This document shows positions 9,432 through 17,980 of a stretch of DNA of 59,300 bases, in pieces. The notes below the pieces were generated by a model. It saw only the letters and a list, made by a program, of their open reading frames with translations. It had not been told where the DNA came from and did no database searches. The position numbers and the translations under genes were made by a program. Where the stretch lies: assembly GCA_947492175.1 (NCBI GenBank), contig CANLMQ010000036.1:1-59300 (forward strand). Direction: 5' to 3'. The DNA comes from an uncultured Draconibacterium sp. GTDB lineage: Bacteria; Bacteroidota; Bacteroidia; Bacteroidales; Prolixibacteraceae. Within the stretch, counting starts at the first letter, position 1. The number at the start of each line of letters is the position of its first letter.

Positions 9432-11078
9432 TTACATTAAGAAACTCAATAAAATACCAGCTGCAACTGCCGAGCCAATAACACCAGATACGTTTGGTGC
9501 CATAGCATGCATTAGCAAGTGGTTTGTTGGATCTTCTTTTAGTCCCATAGTTTGTACCACACGTGCACTGTCAGGTACTGCAGACACACCACTGGCTCCA
9601 ATCATTGGGTTAATTTTGTTTTCCTTTTTCAGGAACAGGTTCATGATTTTAGCTCCAGCAACACCACCTGCTGTTGCAATAACAAATGAACCGGCACCCA
9701 ATGCGAAAATCTTAATCGAAGCTGGTGTTAAGAAAACATCGGCCTGAGTTGAGGCTCCAACAGTAATACCCAGCAAAATGGTAATTACATCGATTAACGG
9801 ATTTGCTGCAGTGTTAGCTAAACGTTTGGTTACACCCGATTCTTTTAGCAGGTTACCAAAGAACAACATTCCAATAAGCGGAAGTGCTGATGGAGCAATG
9901 TATGCAGTAAGAATCAATCCAACAATCGGGAACAATACCTTTTCAAGCTTTGAAACCGCACGCGGAGGCTTCATCTTTATCAGTCGTTCTTTTTTTGATG
10001 TCATTAATTTGATTACCGGAGGCTGAATTACCGGAACAAGTGCCATGTATGAATACGCGGCAATTGCGATAGGACCAATCAGGTTTTTCACAGTTGTTCC
10101 GTCGGCCAGTACATTCATTCCGTTGGCAAGTTTCGACGAAATGAAAATTGCAGTAGGACCGTCGGCACCACCAATAATACCAATTGCACCTGCTTCTTCA
10201 GGAGCAAAGCCTAAATAGATGGCTCCAAGGAAAGTAAGGAAAATACCTATTTGAGCAGCTGCACCCAGCAACATCAATTTCGGGTTCGAAATAAGCGACG
10301 AAAAGTCGGTCATTGCACCAATACCCAGGAAAATAAGAGGAGGGTACCAGCCTTGTACAACACCCTGATACAGGATGTTCATTACAGAACCTGGTTCGTA
10401 TACACCTAGTTTCAGATTAAAATCGGCTACCTGGAACATTGGAATGTTACCAACCAAAATACCAAATCCAATTGGTATTAGCAGCATCGGTTCAAAATCG
10501 TATTTAATAGCCAGAAACAGGAATACAAATCCAACCAGCATCATTATCAGGTTTCCCCACGAAACATTGGCAAAACCAGAGAATTCGTAAAAGTTAAATA
10601 ATCCCGACATAGCTCCGCTATAGTTTTTATAGCTTGCACCATCGCCAACCAAATGACCATCGCTTGAAAGCGATAAAGTTCGGTTGGGGAGTTTAACCAT
10701 GTTTTTGGTGGTATTGTAACCGCCAGAACTGTTAGGATCAGTATTTACACGTAAGTGTGTAATTGGTACTGTATTAAACACAAGGTTTATGCTGTTACCA
10801 TCAACTGTGTAACGGCCCGAGTAACGTTGTTTTGCCGAGTCTAATACAAAAGTACCAGCTTCTTCAAATGTAAAAGTCTTAAAACGTTTTACCGTTTCAG
10901 GATTTTCTTTTTGATTTTCTTCTCCGGCTTTATAAGTCGGAATCGGTACATAGCCATCGGAATAATTAACCCATCTTCCGCTGGCTATTACATCACTTAT
11001 TTTTTCCGATTGACTACCTGCTAAAGCTGTAGTCGCCAGAAAAATCAGTGGCAGTATAATTTGAAATATTTTTCTCAT
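9432..11078 (-). CDS. mmdB: Sodium-translocating decarboxylase beta subunit with N-terminal exported extension
   Basis: The 548-aa integral membrane protein carries out sodium export coupled to decarboxylation of the carboxybiotin carrier. From about residue 170 it matches the OadB/MmdB/GcdB family, with conserved GGADGPTAIF and GASTQADVFLTP segments and many membrane helices. Family members are usually about 380-430 aa. This one has about 150 additional residues: a signal peptide (MRKIFQIILPLIFLATTALAG) and a hydrophilic beta-rich domain (SGRYTVDGNSINLVF) that should face the periplasm. It is the last gene of the mce-mmdA-gamma-carrier-beta operon, 14 nt after the carrier gene. Confidence 0.9.
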   Translation of the reverse strand: MRKIFQIILPLIFLATTALAGSQSEKISDVIASGRWVNYSDGYVPIPTYKAGEENQKENPETVKRFKTFTFEEAGTFVLDSAKQRYSGRYTVDGNSINLVFNTVPITHLRVNTDPNSSGGYNTTKNMVKLPNRTLSLSSDGHLVGDGASYKNYSGAMSGLFNFYEFSGFANVSWGNLIMMLVGFVFLFLAIKYDFEPMLLIPIGFGILVGNIPMFQVADFNLKLGVYEPGSVMNILYQGVVQGWYPPLIFLGIGAMTDFSSLISNPKLMLLGAAAQIGIFLTFLGAIYLGFAPEEAGAIGIIGGADGPTAIFISSKLANGMNVLADGTTVKNLIGPIAIAAYSYMALVPVIQPPVIKLMTSKKERLIKMKPPRAVSKLEKVLFPIVGLILTAYIAPSALPLIGMLFFGNLLKESGVTKRLANTAANPLIDVITILLGITVGASTQADVFLTPASIKIFALGAGSFVIATAGGVAGAKIMNLFLKKENKINPMIGASGVSAVPDSARVVQTMGLKEDPTNHLLMHAMAPNVSGVIGSAVAAGILLSFLM

Positions 11079-11092
11079 AATACAAGGTTAGA

Positions 11093-11518
11093 TTAAGCTA
11101 TTTCAAACAATACATCGTCTTGCAAAACACTGTCGCCCACGTTTACTTTTATAGCAGTAACCTCTCCGGCTTTAGTTGTCTGAATTTGGTTTTCCATTTT
11201 CATGGCTTCCATAATCATCAGATTTTGTCCTTCGGTAACTACGTCTCCTACTGAAACATTGATTTTTAAAACAGTTCCGGGCAGTGGTGCAACAACTTTA
11301 TGTTTCCCTGTTGAAACGTTTTTCTTAATCTGTCCTTCACCAGGAAGTTTTTCAACCGGTTTACGAATTAGTGTTGGAGTTTTTGTTGTTTTAACTTCTC
11401 CGTGAATTTTTACTTCGTAGATAGTTCCGTTTACATCAAGTTCTGCAATATTGTCTTCAATATCTTTTAAATGAACATCGTAATCGTTACCTCTTATTGT
11501 GAATTTATATTTTTTCAT
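11093..11518 (-). CDS. mmdC: Biotin carrier subunit of the decarboxylase
   Basis: The 141-aa protein ends in a biotinyl domain with the classic EAMKM motif; the Lys is the biotin attachment site. The conserved tail is GDSVLQDDVLFEI. The N-terminal part (MKKYKFTIRGNDYDV) is a small domain common in Bacteroidota carriers, followed by a flexible linker. It shuttles the carboxyl group from MmdA to the membrane beta subunit. The gene lies between gamma and beta subunit genes in a tight operon. Confidence 0.9.
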   Translation of the reverse strand: MKKYKFTIRGNDYDVHLKDIEDNIAELDVNGTIYEVKIHGEVKTTKTPTLIRKPVEKLPGEGQIKKNVSTGKHKVVAPLPGTVLKINVSVGDVVTEGQNLMIMEAMKMENQIQTTKAGEVTAIKVNVGDSVLQDDVLFEIA

Positions 11519-11555
11519 CTTGTATTTTTCTTTTATTTAGCTATTCCCAAAAATA

Positions 11556-11927
11556 TTATCTCGGCCAGTTCTGGTTTACACTATAAATTTTTGAACTCCA
11601 TGGAGAATATGCTTTTTTAACCTTTTTAATGGTTACCACATTACTCTCTTCGTCGTGTAATTCGTTAAAATACATGTGTAAGGCCAAACTTATTGCAGCA
11701 GTAACATTACCCTCCACAACATAATCGTCTTGAGTAACCTCTTTTTCTTCTTTCTTATTGTCAGAGCTTCGTTTACTCCTGTTAAATTTCATATTAATGA
11801 GTTTTGGTAAGCGCGAAAAAACGAGTACCAAAACAGTAAGCGAGAAAAATACAATGAAGAAACCAACAATTGCAACAGTTAATCCAAACTGAACAGAACT
11901 TGCTAATACTATAAATAATGAATCCAT
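11556..11927 (-). CDS. OadG-like gamma (small membrane) subunit of the decarboxylase
   Basis: The 123-aa protein has one N-terminal membrane helix (about residues 12-38, LTVAIVGFFIVFFSLTVLVLVF) and a charged cytoplasmic tail ending in WSSKIYSVNQNWPR. This layout fits the OadG/MmdD assembly subunit, which holds the carboxyltransferase to the membrane and often binds zinc. Sequence conservation in this family is low, so the call rests mainly on topology and operon position between mmdA and the carrier gene. Confidence 0.8.
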   Translation of the reverse strand: MDSLFIVLASSVQFGLTVAIVGFFIVFFSLTVLVLVFSRLPKLINMKFNRSKRSSDNKKEEKEVTQDDYVVEGNVTAAISLALHMYFNELHDEESNVVTIKKVKKAYSPWSSKIYSVNQNWPR

Positions 11928-11938
11928 AATTGTTCTGT

Positions 11939-13498
11939 TTATAATGGGATATTTGAGTGTTTTTTAGGTGGATTAACAAGTTTTTTGGTAGCTAAACTTT
12001 GTAATCCTCGAATAACCCGGAACCTGGTGTTGCGTGGTTCAATTACATCGTCGATGTAACCAAACGAAGCAGCCTGGTATGGATTTGCAAACTTCTCGGT
12101 ATATTCTTCCTCATGGTCGGCAATAAATTTAGCACGTTCTTCAGCGTCTTCTATATCGCGAAGTTTTCTACCATGAAGTACTTCAACAGCACCTGCCGCA
12201 CCCATAACTGCAATTTCGGCAGTTGGCCATGCGTAGTTAAGGTCGCCACGAAGTTGTTTGCTTGACATTACATCGTGCGCACCACCATACGATTTACGAA
12301 GCGTTACAGTAATTTTTGGAACTGTGGCTTCGCCGTAAGCAAACATCAGTTTTGCTCCGTGCGTGATTATACCACCATATTCCTGGCGGCTTCCTGGCAA
12401 GAATCCCGGAACATCAACCAAAGTAATAATCGGAATATTGAAAGCATCGCAGAAGCGTACAAAACGAGCTGCTTTTATCGATGCATTAATATCAAGAACA
12501 CCTGCAAGGTAATTAGGCTGGTTAGCTACAATACCACAAGGTTGTCCGTTAAATTTAGAGAAACCTACAACAATGTTTTTTGCATAGTTTCTGTGAATTT
12601 CCAAAAACTCGCCATAATCCGCAATGGTATGAATAACATCTTTAACGTCGTAAGGCTGGTTTGGATTATCCGGAATAATTTCATTCAGAAGGTCGTCCAT
12701 TCTGTCGAAAGGATCGGAACATTCTGTAACAACCGGATCTTCCAGGTTATTTTGAGGAATATAGCTGATCAGTTTTCTTAGAATCAGTAATCCTTCTTTT
12801 TCGTTTTCAACAAGGAATTGAGATACTCCTGATTTTGATGCATGAACTTTACCACCACCAAGATCTTCAACAGAAATATCTTCACCAGTAACCGTTTTTA
12901 CCACTTTAGGACCGGTAACAAACATATAAGAGTTTTGCTCGGTCATCATGATAAAGTCGGTTAGGGCAGGAGAATACACCGCACCACCGGCACAAGGACC
13001 AAAAATGGCAGAAATTTGAGGAATTACACCCGATGCCATAATGTTACGCTGGAAAATCTCGGCATAACCAGCCAACGAGTTTACACCTTCCTGAATACGT
13101 GCACCACCCGAGTCGTTAATTCCAATAACAGGTGCTCCGGCTTTCATTGCCATATCCATTACTTTGCATATTTTTTGTGCAAAAGTTTCTGAAAGCGATC
13201 CTCCAAATACAGTAAAGTCTTGTGAATAAACGTAAACAACACGTCCGTCGATTGTTCCATGACCGGTAACAACACCATCGCCTAAAAACTTGGTTTTCTC
13301 TAAACCAAAGTTAGTACAACGGTGTGTTACAAACATGTCAAATTCTTCAAAACTTCCTTCGTCAAGTAATAGTTCAATTCTTTCACGTGCTGTAAACTTT
13401 CCTTTTTTGTGTTGTGCTTCAATTCTTTTTAAACCACCACCTAGTTTAGCTTCTGCACGTAAGTCAATAAGTTTTTTAATTTTATCCTGGTTGCTCAT
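11939..13498 (-). CDS. mmdA: Methylmalonyl-CoA decarboxylase/carboxyltransferase alpha subunit
   Basis: The 519-aa protein is an acyl-CoA carboxyltransferase of normal length. N- and C-terminal crotonase-like halves are visible, with oxyanion-hole glycines in GINDSGGARIQEGV and GPCAGGAVYSPALTD, and the C-terminal half has VDVPGFLPGSRQEYGGII and GGAHDVMSSK. It transfers the carboxyl of (S)-methylmalonyl-CoA to the biotin carrier, giving propionyl-CoA. The operon with epimerase, carrier and sodium pump subunits supports methylmalonyl-CoA as substrate. A propionyl-CoA carboxylase role is the alternative. Confidence 0.9.
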   Translation of the reverse strand: MSNQDKIKKLIDLRAEAKLGGGLKRIEAQHKKGKFTARERIELLLDEGSFEEFDMFVTHRCTNFGLEKTKFLGDGVVTGHGTIDGRVVYVYSQDFTVFGGSLSETFAQKICKVMDMAMKAGAPVIGINDSGGARIQEGVNSLAGYAEIFQRNIMASGVIPQISAIFGPCAGGAVYSPALTDFIMMTEQNSYMFVTGPKVVKTVTGEDISVEDLGGGKVHASKSGVSQFLVENEKEGLLILRKLISYIPQNNLEDPVVTECSDPFDRMDDLLNEIIPDNPNQPYDVKDVIHTIADYGEFLEIHRNYAKNIVVGFSKFNGQPCGIVANQPNYLAGVLDINASIKAARFVRFCDAFNIPIITLVDVPGFLPGSRQEYGGIITHGAKLMFAYGEATVPKITVTLRKSYGGAHDVMSSKQLRGDLNYAWPTAEIAVMGAAGAVEVLHGRKLRDIEDAEERAKFIADHEEEYTEKFANPYQAASFGYIDDVIEPRNTRFRVIRGLQSLATKKLVNPPKKHSNIPL

Positions 13499-13522
13499 AA
13501 AATCGGTTATTAAAAATGTCTT

Positions 13523-13927
13523 TTATTCCTTTCCGCAAATTTCGGTTAGCACACCCATTGTTGCTTTTGGGTGAAGGAAACCAATGTTTAGTCCTTCTGC
13601 ACCTTTTCTCGATGTCTTGTCAATTAGCTGAACTCCTTTTTCGCCCAGTTCATTTAAAGAATCGTTTACATTGTCGACTGCAAACGCAATGTGATGCACT
13701 CCCTGTCCTTTTTTCTCAAGGAACTTCCCAATTGGTCCGTCGGGTGACGTAGATTCTAATAACTCGATTTTTGTTTCGCCAACCATAAAAAAGGCTGTTT
13801 TAACTTTTTGGTCTGCTACTTCTTCAACAGCGTAGCATTTTAAACCTAGCGTGTTTTCGTAGTAAGGAATAGCTTCTTCCAAACTTTTAACTGCAATTCC
13901 GATGTGTTCTATATGTGAAATATTCAT
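13523..13927 (-). CDS. mce: Methylmalonyl-CoA epimerase
   Basis: The 134-aa VOC-fold protein has the family opening HIEHIGIAVKSLEEAIPYYE, a central metal-site segment HHIAFAVDN and the ending LHPKATMGVLTEI. Metal ligands His, His and Glu are present. It interconverts (R)- and (S)-methylmalonyl-CoA between the mutase and the decarboxylase. It is the first gene of the operon, 24 nt before mmdA, and has a promoter box just upstream. Confidence 0.93.
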   Translation of the reverse strand: MNISHIEHIGIAVKSLEEAIPYYENTLGLKCYAVEEVADQKVKTAFFMVGETKIELLESTSPDGPIGKFLEKKGQGVHHIAFAVDNVNDSLNELGEKGVQLIDKTSRKGAEGLNIGFLHPKATMGVLTEICGKE

Positions 13928-13974
13928 TATTTAGAATGATTATAAAGTGTTAATAGTCAAATTTTTAAAGGGTA

Positions 13975-13982
13975 CAAAGTTA
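13975..13982 (-). promoter_or_regulatory. -7 box of the mce-mmd operon promoter
   Basis: TAACTTTG on the minus strand matches the Bacteroidota TAnnTTTG consensus, about 48 nt upstream of the mce ATG. No clear -33 element was identified. Confidence 0.5.
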
Positions 13983-14102
13983 TTGTTCTAAGTATTCTGT
14001 ATCTCTGAAATTAAAAAAACATATGTTTTTGAAAGTGAAATTCAGAAATAGTTAATATTCGAAATTATTTGTATCCCAAATGCTGAAATTAGTCATATAA
14101 AG

Positions 14103-14130
14103 AAAAAGGCATACTTCGGTATGCCTTTTT
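14103..14130 (-). terminator. Strong UUCG-loop terminator of the CoA transferase gene
   Basis: A perfect 12-bp stem, AAAAAGGCATAC with GTATGCCTTTTT, closes a TTCG tetraloop 14 nt after the stop of the CoA transferase gene. The flanking A and T tracts give a T-run on the minus strand. Confidence 0.9.
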
Positions 14131-14143
14131 CTGGGTATTGTAT

Positions 14144-15454
14144 TTATTCGTTGTCCCAAACATAGTGGTAATGTGGCCCAAAACGTTCAAAAGAAGCTTT
14201 GTCCAAGGTTTCCTGGTGGTCAGGGTGAGCAATAGAAATAAGAAGTTTTGCTCTTTCCTGAAGTGTTTTTCCATATAAGTTAACTGCACCGTATTCTGTT
14301 ACTACCCAATGCATGTTTGCACGGGTTGTTACAACACCTGAACCTGAGATTAAGGTTGGGCTGATTTTTGAAATACCTTTGTTGGTTACAGATGGAAGCG
14401 CAATAATTGGTTTTCCTTTTTTAGAGTGTCCTGCACCTCGAATAAAGTCGATTTGTCCCCCTACACCAGAGTAGTGAGTTATACCAATTGAGTCGGCACA
14501 AACCTGACCTGTTAAGTCGATAGCCAATGCAGAATTGATTGCTGTAACTTTGTCGTTTTTGCGAATCATGCTAACGTGGTTGGTATGAGCAACATCCATC
14601 ATGGCAACGCGTGGGTTGTCGTCAACAAAATCGTAAAGTGCCTGCGATCCCATAAGGAATGATGCTACCATTTTTCCCGGATCTGTCTTTTTCTTTCTCC
14701 CGGTAACAACTCCTTTTTCAACTAAAGGAAGAATACCGTCGGCAAACATTTCTGTATGTACTCCCAGGTCTTTGTGGTTACCTAACTGTGCCAATACGGC
14801 ATTAGGAATACCACCAATGCCCATTTGCAAACAAGCACCATCTTCTACCAGTTCGGCTACGTTTTTACCAATGGCAGTATCCATTTCTGTCAGTGGTGCC
14901 GGATCGTGTGTATATAAAGGAATGTCGTCTTCAACGAAAATATCAATTTCATCAATATGGATCATTGCATCGCCCCATGCTCTTGGTACGTTAGGGTTTA
15001 CTGCAGCAATTACCGTATCTGCATTTTGAATAGCGGCACGGGTAGCATCAACAGAGGTGCCCAACGAAACAAAACCATGTTTGTCAGGAGTTGACACCAT
15101 AATCATAGCAACATTTACTTTTATATACCCTCTGCGCATTAAACGCTGCGTTTCGCTAAGGAAAACTGGAATGTAGTCGGCATAACCAGCCTGAGTTTGT
15201 TTCCGAAGGTTACCACCTACGAAAAACTGTTCTGAAACAAAAATTCCTTCAAATTCAGGATTAGCGTATTCAACTTCGCCCTCTACGTGAATATGTTGGA
15301 TTTTTACATTGTGAAATTCTTTGTTGCGCCCTCTTTCAACCATTGGCTTAATAAGAGTATGCGGGGTAACGGCAACGCTACTTAAATGGACTCGGTCACC
15401 CGTTTTAATAACTTTTACGGCTTCTTCCGGTGATACAAATTTGATATTCTTCAT
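14144..15454 (-). CDS. Acetyl-CoA hydrolase/transferase family CoA transferase
   Basis: The 436-aa protein belongs to the family of 4-hydroxybutyrate and acetate/succinate CoA transferases. Visible motifs are GIGGIPNAVL, HTEMFADGI with the probable catalytic Glu, and the C-terminal GSGVVTTRANMHWVVTEYG. It moves CoA between acyl-CoA and a free acid in the cytosol. Next to the methylmalonyl-CoA decarboxylase operon, a role releasing propionate or acetate while conserving the CoA bond is likely, but the exact substrate pair cannot be fixed. The gene has its own promoter box and terminator. Confidence 0.88.
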   Translation of the reverse strand: MKNIKFVSPEEAVKVIKTGDRVHLSSVAVTPHTLIKPMVERGRNKEFHNVKIQHIHVEGEVEYANPEFEGIFVSEQFFVGGNLRKQTQAGYADYIPVFLSETQRLMRRGYIKVNVAMIMVSTPDKHGFVSLGTSVDATRAAIQNADTVIAAVNPNVPRAWGDAMIHIDEIDIFVEDDIPLYTHDPAPLTEMDTAIGKNVAELVEDGACLQMGIGGIPNAVLAQLGNHKDLGVHTEMFADGILPLVEKGVVTGRKKKTDPGKMVASFLMGSQALYDFVDDNPRVAMMDVAHTNHVSMIRKNDKVTAINSALAIDLTGQVCADSIGITHYSGVGGQIDFIRGAGHSKKGKPIIALPSVTNKGISKISPTLISGSGVVTTRANMHWVVTEYGAVNLYGKTLQERAKLLISIAHPDHQETLDKASFERFGPHYHYVWDNE

Positions 15455-15494
15455 GATTTATCGGATTTTAAAATCGGCTAATAATTTCAGGGCG

Positions 15495-15502
15495 CAAAGA
15501 TA
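15495..15502 (-). promoter_or_regulatory. -7 box of the CoA transferase promoter
   Basis: TATCTTTG on the minus strand, matching TAnnTTTG, lies about 41 nt upstream of the ATG. Confidence 0.55.
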
Positions 15503-15850
15503 GAAATTAAATGCCCCGCTTTAACTTTCGAATATTAATAATTTCTGTTCGAATGCGTTTGTAAAGTATTTGTTAATTACCTTTCAAATGTCATAAAAAT
15601 CGGCAATAGATAGATTCATTACAGAGCGATTTCTAAAAAGGAATTAGGTAATAAAACTGAATAGTTACAATGTAATTTGCAAAGACCTCGATTTTAAAAT
15701 TGTCTTGTATGATAACTCGCTTGGTTAAAATTTATATTAAAATTATGTTCTAAATATTGAGAAATAAATGAGTTGTTACGTATTGATAAAGGCGGGACGG
15801 TTTAATATACAGAAGATTAAATAAGAATGCGGGACATAAAAGTTTAACAG
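15503..15850. other. Divergent intergenic region
   Basis: AT-rich spacer between the CoA transferase and the LuxR-type regulator gene. No RNA gene, repeat or further open frame with support was seen. Confidence 0.5.
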
Positions 15851-15916
15851 TTGGTAGTATGTATTATTACTTTTTATTTCATAAATTGCATTTCTAAATG
15901 TTGTTATACCCATATC

Positions 15917-16927
15917 ATGAACTTATCTGAATATTCAAAAATAATTCTTCTTGTTGAACCCAATAACAAAGCATACAGATGGTTTTCGCAGTTGCTCGAA
16001 AAGTATAATAAATATACACTTGTTAGAGCTGCCAGTGTTTCGAAAGCAATAAAACAGGCAACAAAAGCATTACCTGATTTGGTTATTTGTAATTACGAAT
16101 TACATGAACCTGATGGCTTTCATACCTATAAGCTATTACGGAATTCAGTTTTGAAAAATGGAGTTCCATTTATTGTTATATTTCCTGATAATAGTCTGGA
16201 AACAATTCAGCTGGGGCTTGAATTGGGGATTGATAATTTTATTTTTCCACCCTACGATGAAATAAAAACTGTGGAAATAATTAGAAACACACTAAGTAAA
16301 GCCGACGAATATAAAGCATTAAAGTTGACACGTTTCGAGAAGTTCTTTTGTAAATCTCCGGTTGCGGTTTTTATAACAAAAGACAATAGGTTGGAAAAGG
16401 CCAATACTGCTTTTTATAAATTTTTAGACGTACCGTTAAATTCGCCTTTGCCCTCTTTTGATGAATTGTTTGATTTCGAAAATAATACCAGTGTAATTAA
16501 AAAACTAAATAAATGTTTAAATGGTAAAATTAGCGATTGTTTCTTTGCTGATGTTTTAGTTAAAAGCGGCAATGGAGTAAAGGTTGATTTGCAGGTTTCT
16601 AATCTGCATTCTTATTCAAGCGATAGGTCGTTGGTGCAAATAATAATAAAGAATGACAGAGAGAATATTAATTCTACAAAAGAGGTAAGCAATGTGTTAA
16701 CTCAACATTCCGAAAAAGAAGAAGAATTTGGCATTACCATACGAGAAATTGAAATATTGAAATTTTCATCAAGGGGGCTTTCAATTAAACAAATCGCCCA
16801 GAGACTTGGTATTTCTGATCGTACCGTAGAGAAACATCGTTCAAATATTATGCGCAAAACTAATACTTCAAACATTATTGAGGCCTTTAGTAAAATATAT
16901 GCAGCAGAAACTAACCAGGGAAATTAA
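15917..16927 (+). CDS. LuxR-type regulator with pseudo-receiver and PAS-like domain
   Basis: From ATG 15917 the product is 336 aa; a TTG 66 nt upstream is in frame but encodes an unlikely Cys-rich leader. Residues about 8-125 form a receiver fold, but the phosphoacceptor Asp is Asn59 (PDLVICNYEL), the acidic pair is reduced (LLVEPN), and the conserved Lys-Pro near the end is Pro-Pro (FIFPPYD). A PAS-like region follows (SPVAVFITKDNRLEKANTAFYKFL). The C-terminus is a clear LuxR helix-turn-helix (ITIREIEILKFSSRGLSIK, then DRTVEKHRSNIMRKT). It should bind DNA without classic phosphorylation control. Targets are unknown. Confidence 0.85.
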   Translation: MNLSEYSKIILLVEPNNKAYRWFSQLLEKYNKYTLVRAASVSKAIKQATKALPDLVICNYELHEPDGFHTYKLLRNSVLKNGVPFIVIFPDNSLETIQLGLELGIDNFIFPPYDEIKTVEIIRNTLSKADEYKALKLTRFEKFFCKSPVAVFITKDNRLEKANTAFYKFLDVPLNSPLPSFDELFDFENNTSVIKKLNKCLNGKISDCFFADVLVKSGNGVKVDLQVSNLHSYSSDRSLVQIIIKNDRENINSTKEVSNVLTQHSEKEEEFGITIREIEILKFSSRGLSIKQIAQRLGISDRTVEKHRSNIMRKTNTSNIIEAFSKIYAAETNQGN

Positions 16928-17012
16928 GTAAGAAAGTATATTAATTTTGCGTTTGTTTGTAACAATAATTCTAAGGTTTATAACAGATCACTTGATTTTG
17001 GATTTTAATATC
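16928..17012. other. Spacer before the IS-derived element
   Basis: No gene seen. TAATTTTG at 16942-16949 matches a -7 box but is far from any start codon. Confidence 0.3.
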
Positions 17013-17228
17013 TTTATTTTCTAGTTAATGGTTAAAACCCTGCAATTTCATTGCAGCTACTTTCAGTTTCTATAAATATTATTCCATTGTGAGAAGTTTG
17101 AAGCACGGAGCATGAAGTTGTTTTGGAAAAAGGAGTACCTTTCTTCGGTCTTCCGTCAAATTACGCTTTACTATTTGAATTTCATTCAATCTTAAATCTA
17201 TGTACTTCCAGTGCATAGTGGTTTAGTT
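17013..17228. mobile_element. 216-nt non-autonomous derivative of the IS200/IS605 element
   Basis: The left about 65 nt match the left end of the full element at 22905 with one substitution and one indel, including the identical hairpin CTGCAATTTCATTGCAG (17040-17056). The right end carries hairpin arms CTATGTACT and AGTGCATAG (17198-17218) and the same terminal CATAGTGGTTTAGTT. No transposase remains. It sits 175 bp upstream of the ferritin start and probably moved using TnpA supplied in trans. Confidence 0.75.
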
Positions 17229-17403
17229 ATGATGCCTGGCAATTGAAGTGTGATGTTAAAGACTGAATGTGTGGTATTATCTGAATTTTAGAACAGACAT
17301 TAAATTAAAAAAGTTAAGAAAGGTTCAAGACGCACGCTTTCTTTTTTATATCTCCGGGCTTTTTCCTATTTTTAACCCAAACAAATACAAAAAAACAAGT
17401 AAC

Positions 17404-17919
17404 ATGTTAAAGGAAAAAATGCTAGCTGCACTTAATGAGCAAATTAATGCAGAACATTATTCAGCTCTTCTATATCTTTCTATGTCGGCTTATTTAAACG
17501 AAAAAGGTTTGCCAGGATTTGCGAACTGGATGTATGTACAGTACCAGGAAGAACTTAGCCATGCCAATAAATTCTATAATTATATTGTAGAAAGAGGTGG
17601 TAAGGTAGAGTTAAAAGCCATTAAGCAAATGCCAACAGAATGGGAAGATGTAATTGGAATTTACAAAGCAACTCTGGAGCATGAACAAATGGTAACCGGA
17701 TTAATTAATAATTTGGTAGATGTTGCCATTGATGAAAGAGATCATGCCACTCAAAGTTTCCTTCGCTGGTTTGTTGATGAGCAGGTAGAAGAAGAAGCAA
17801 ATGTTACTGAAATTCTCGATACCTTAAAGCTGATTAACGGCCAGGGTAACGGTATTTTTATGTTGGATCGTGAAATGCGTTCTCGCGTTTTTGTTGATAC
17901 AACAACTGCAGCCGAATAA
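17404..17919 (+). CDS. ftnA: Bacterial ferritin
   Basis: The 171-aa non-haem ferritin starts at ATG 17404 (MLKEKMLAALNEQINAEHYS); the open frame extends upstream without homology. Ferroxidase-centre residues are visible: Glu in the EQINAEHYSA helix, EELSHANK, LEHEQMV and FVDEQVEEEA. It stores iron as ferric mineral in a 24-mer shell in the cytosol. The upstream 175 bp separate it from the IS-derived element, which could affect its transcription. A hairpin terminator follows. Confidence 0.93.
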   Translation: MLKEKMLAALNEQINAEHYSALLYLSMSAYLNEKGLPGFANWMYVQYQEELSHANKFYNYIVERGGKVELKAIKQMPTEWEDVIGIYKATLEHEQMVTGLINNLVDVAIDERDHATQSFLRWFVDEQVEEEANVTEILDTLKLINGQGNGIFMLDREMRSRVFVDTTTAAE

Positions 17920-17942
17920 GTTAAAGATCAAATTATATTTAC

Positions 17943-17972
17943 AAAAGGCTGCAAATTGCAGTCTTTTTTTTT
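17943..17972 (+). terminator. Terminator of the ferritin gene
   Basis: GGCTGC pairs with GCAGTC (one G-T pair) around AAATT, followed by a run of ten T. It ends 8 nt before the start codon of the RelA/SpoT gene. Confidence 0.8.
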
Positions 17973-17980
17973 GTTAAGTT

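Noticed and set aside
12275..12781. Plus-strand 168-aa frame within mmdA
   Set aside because: Shadow of the strongly conserved carboxyltransferase gene on the minus strand.
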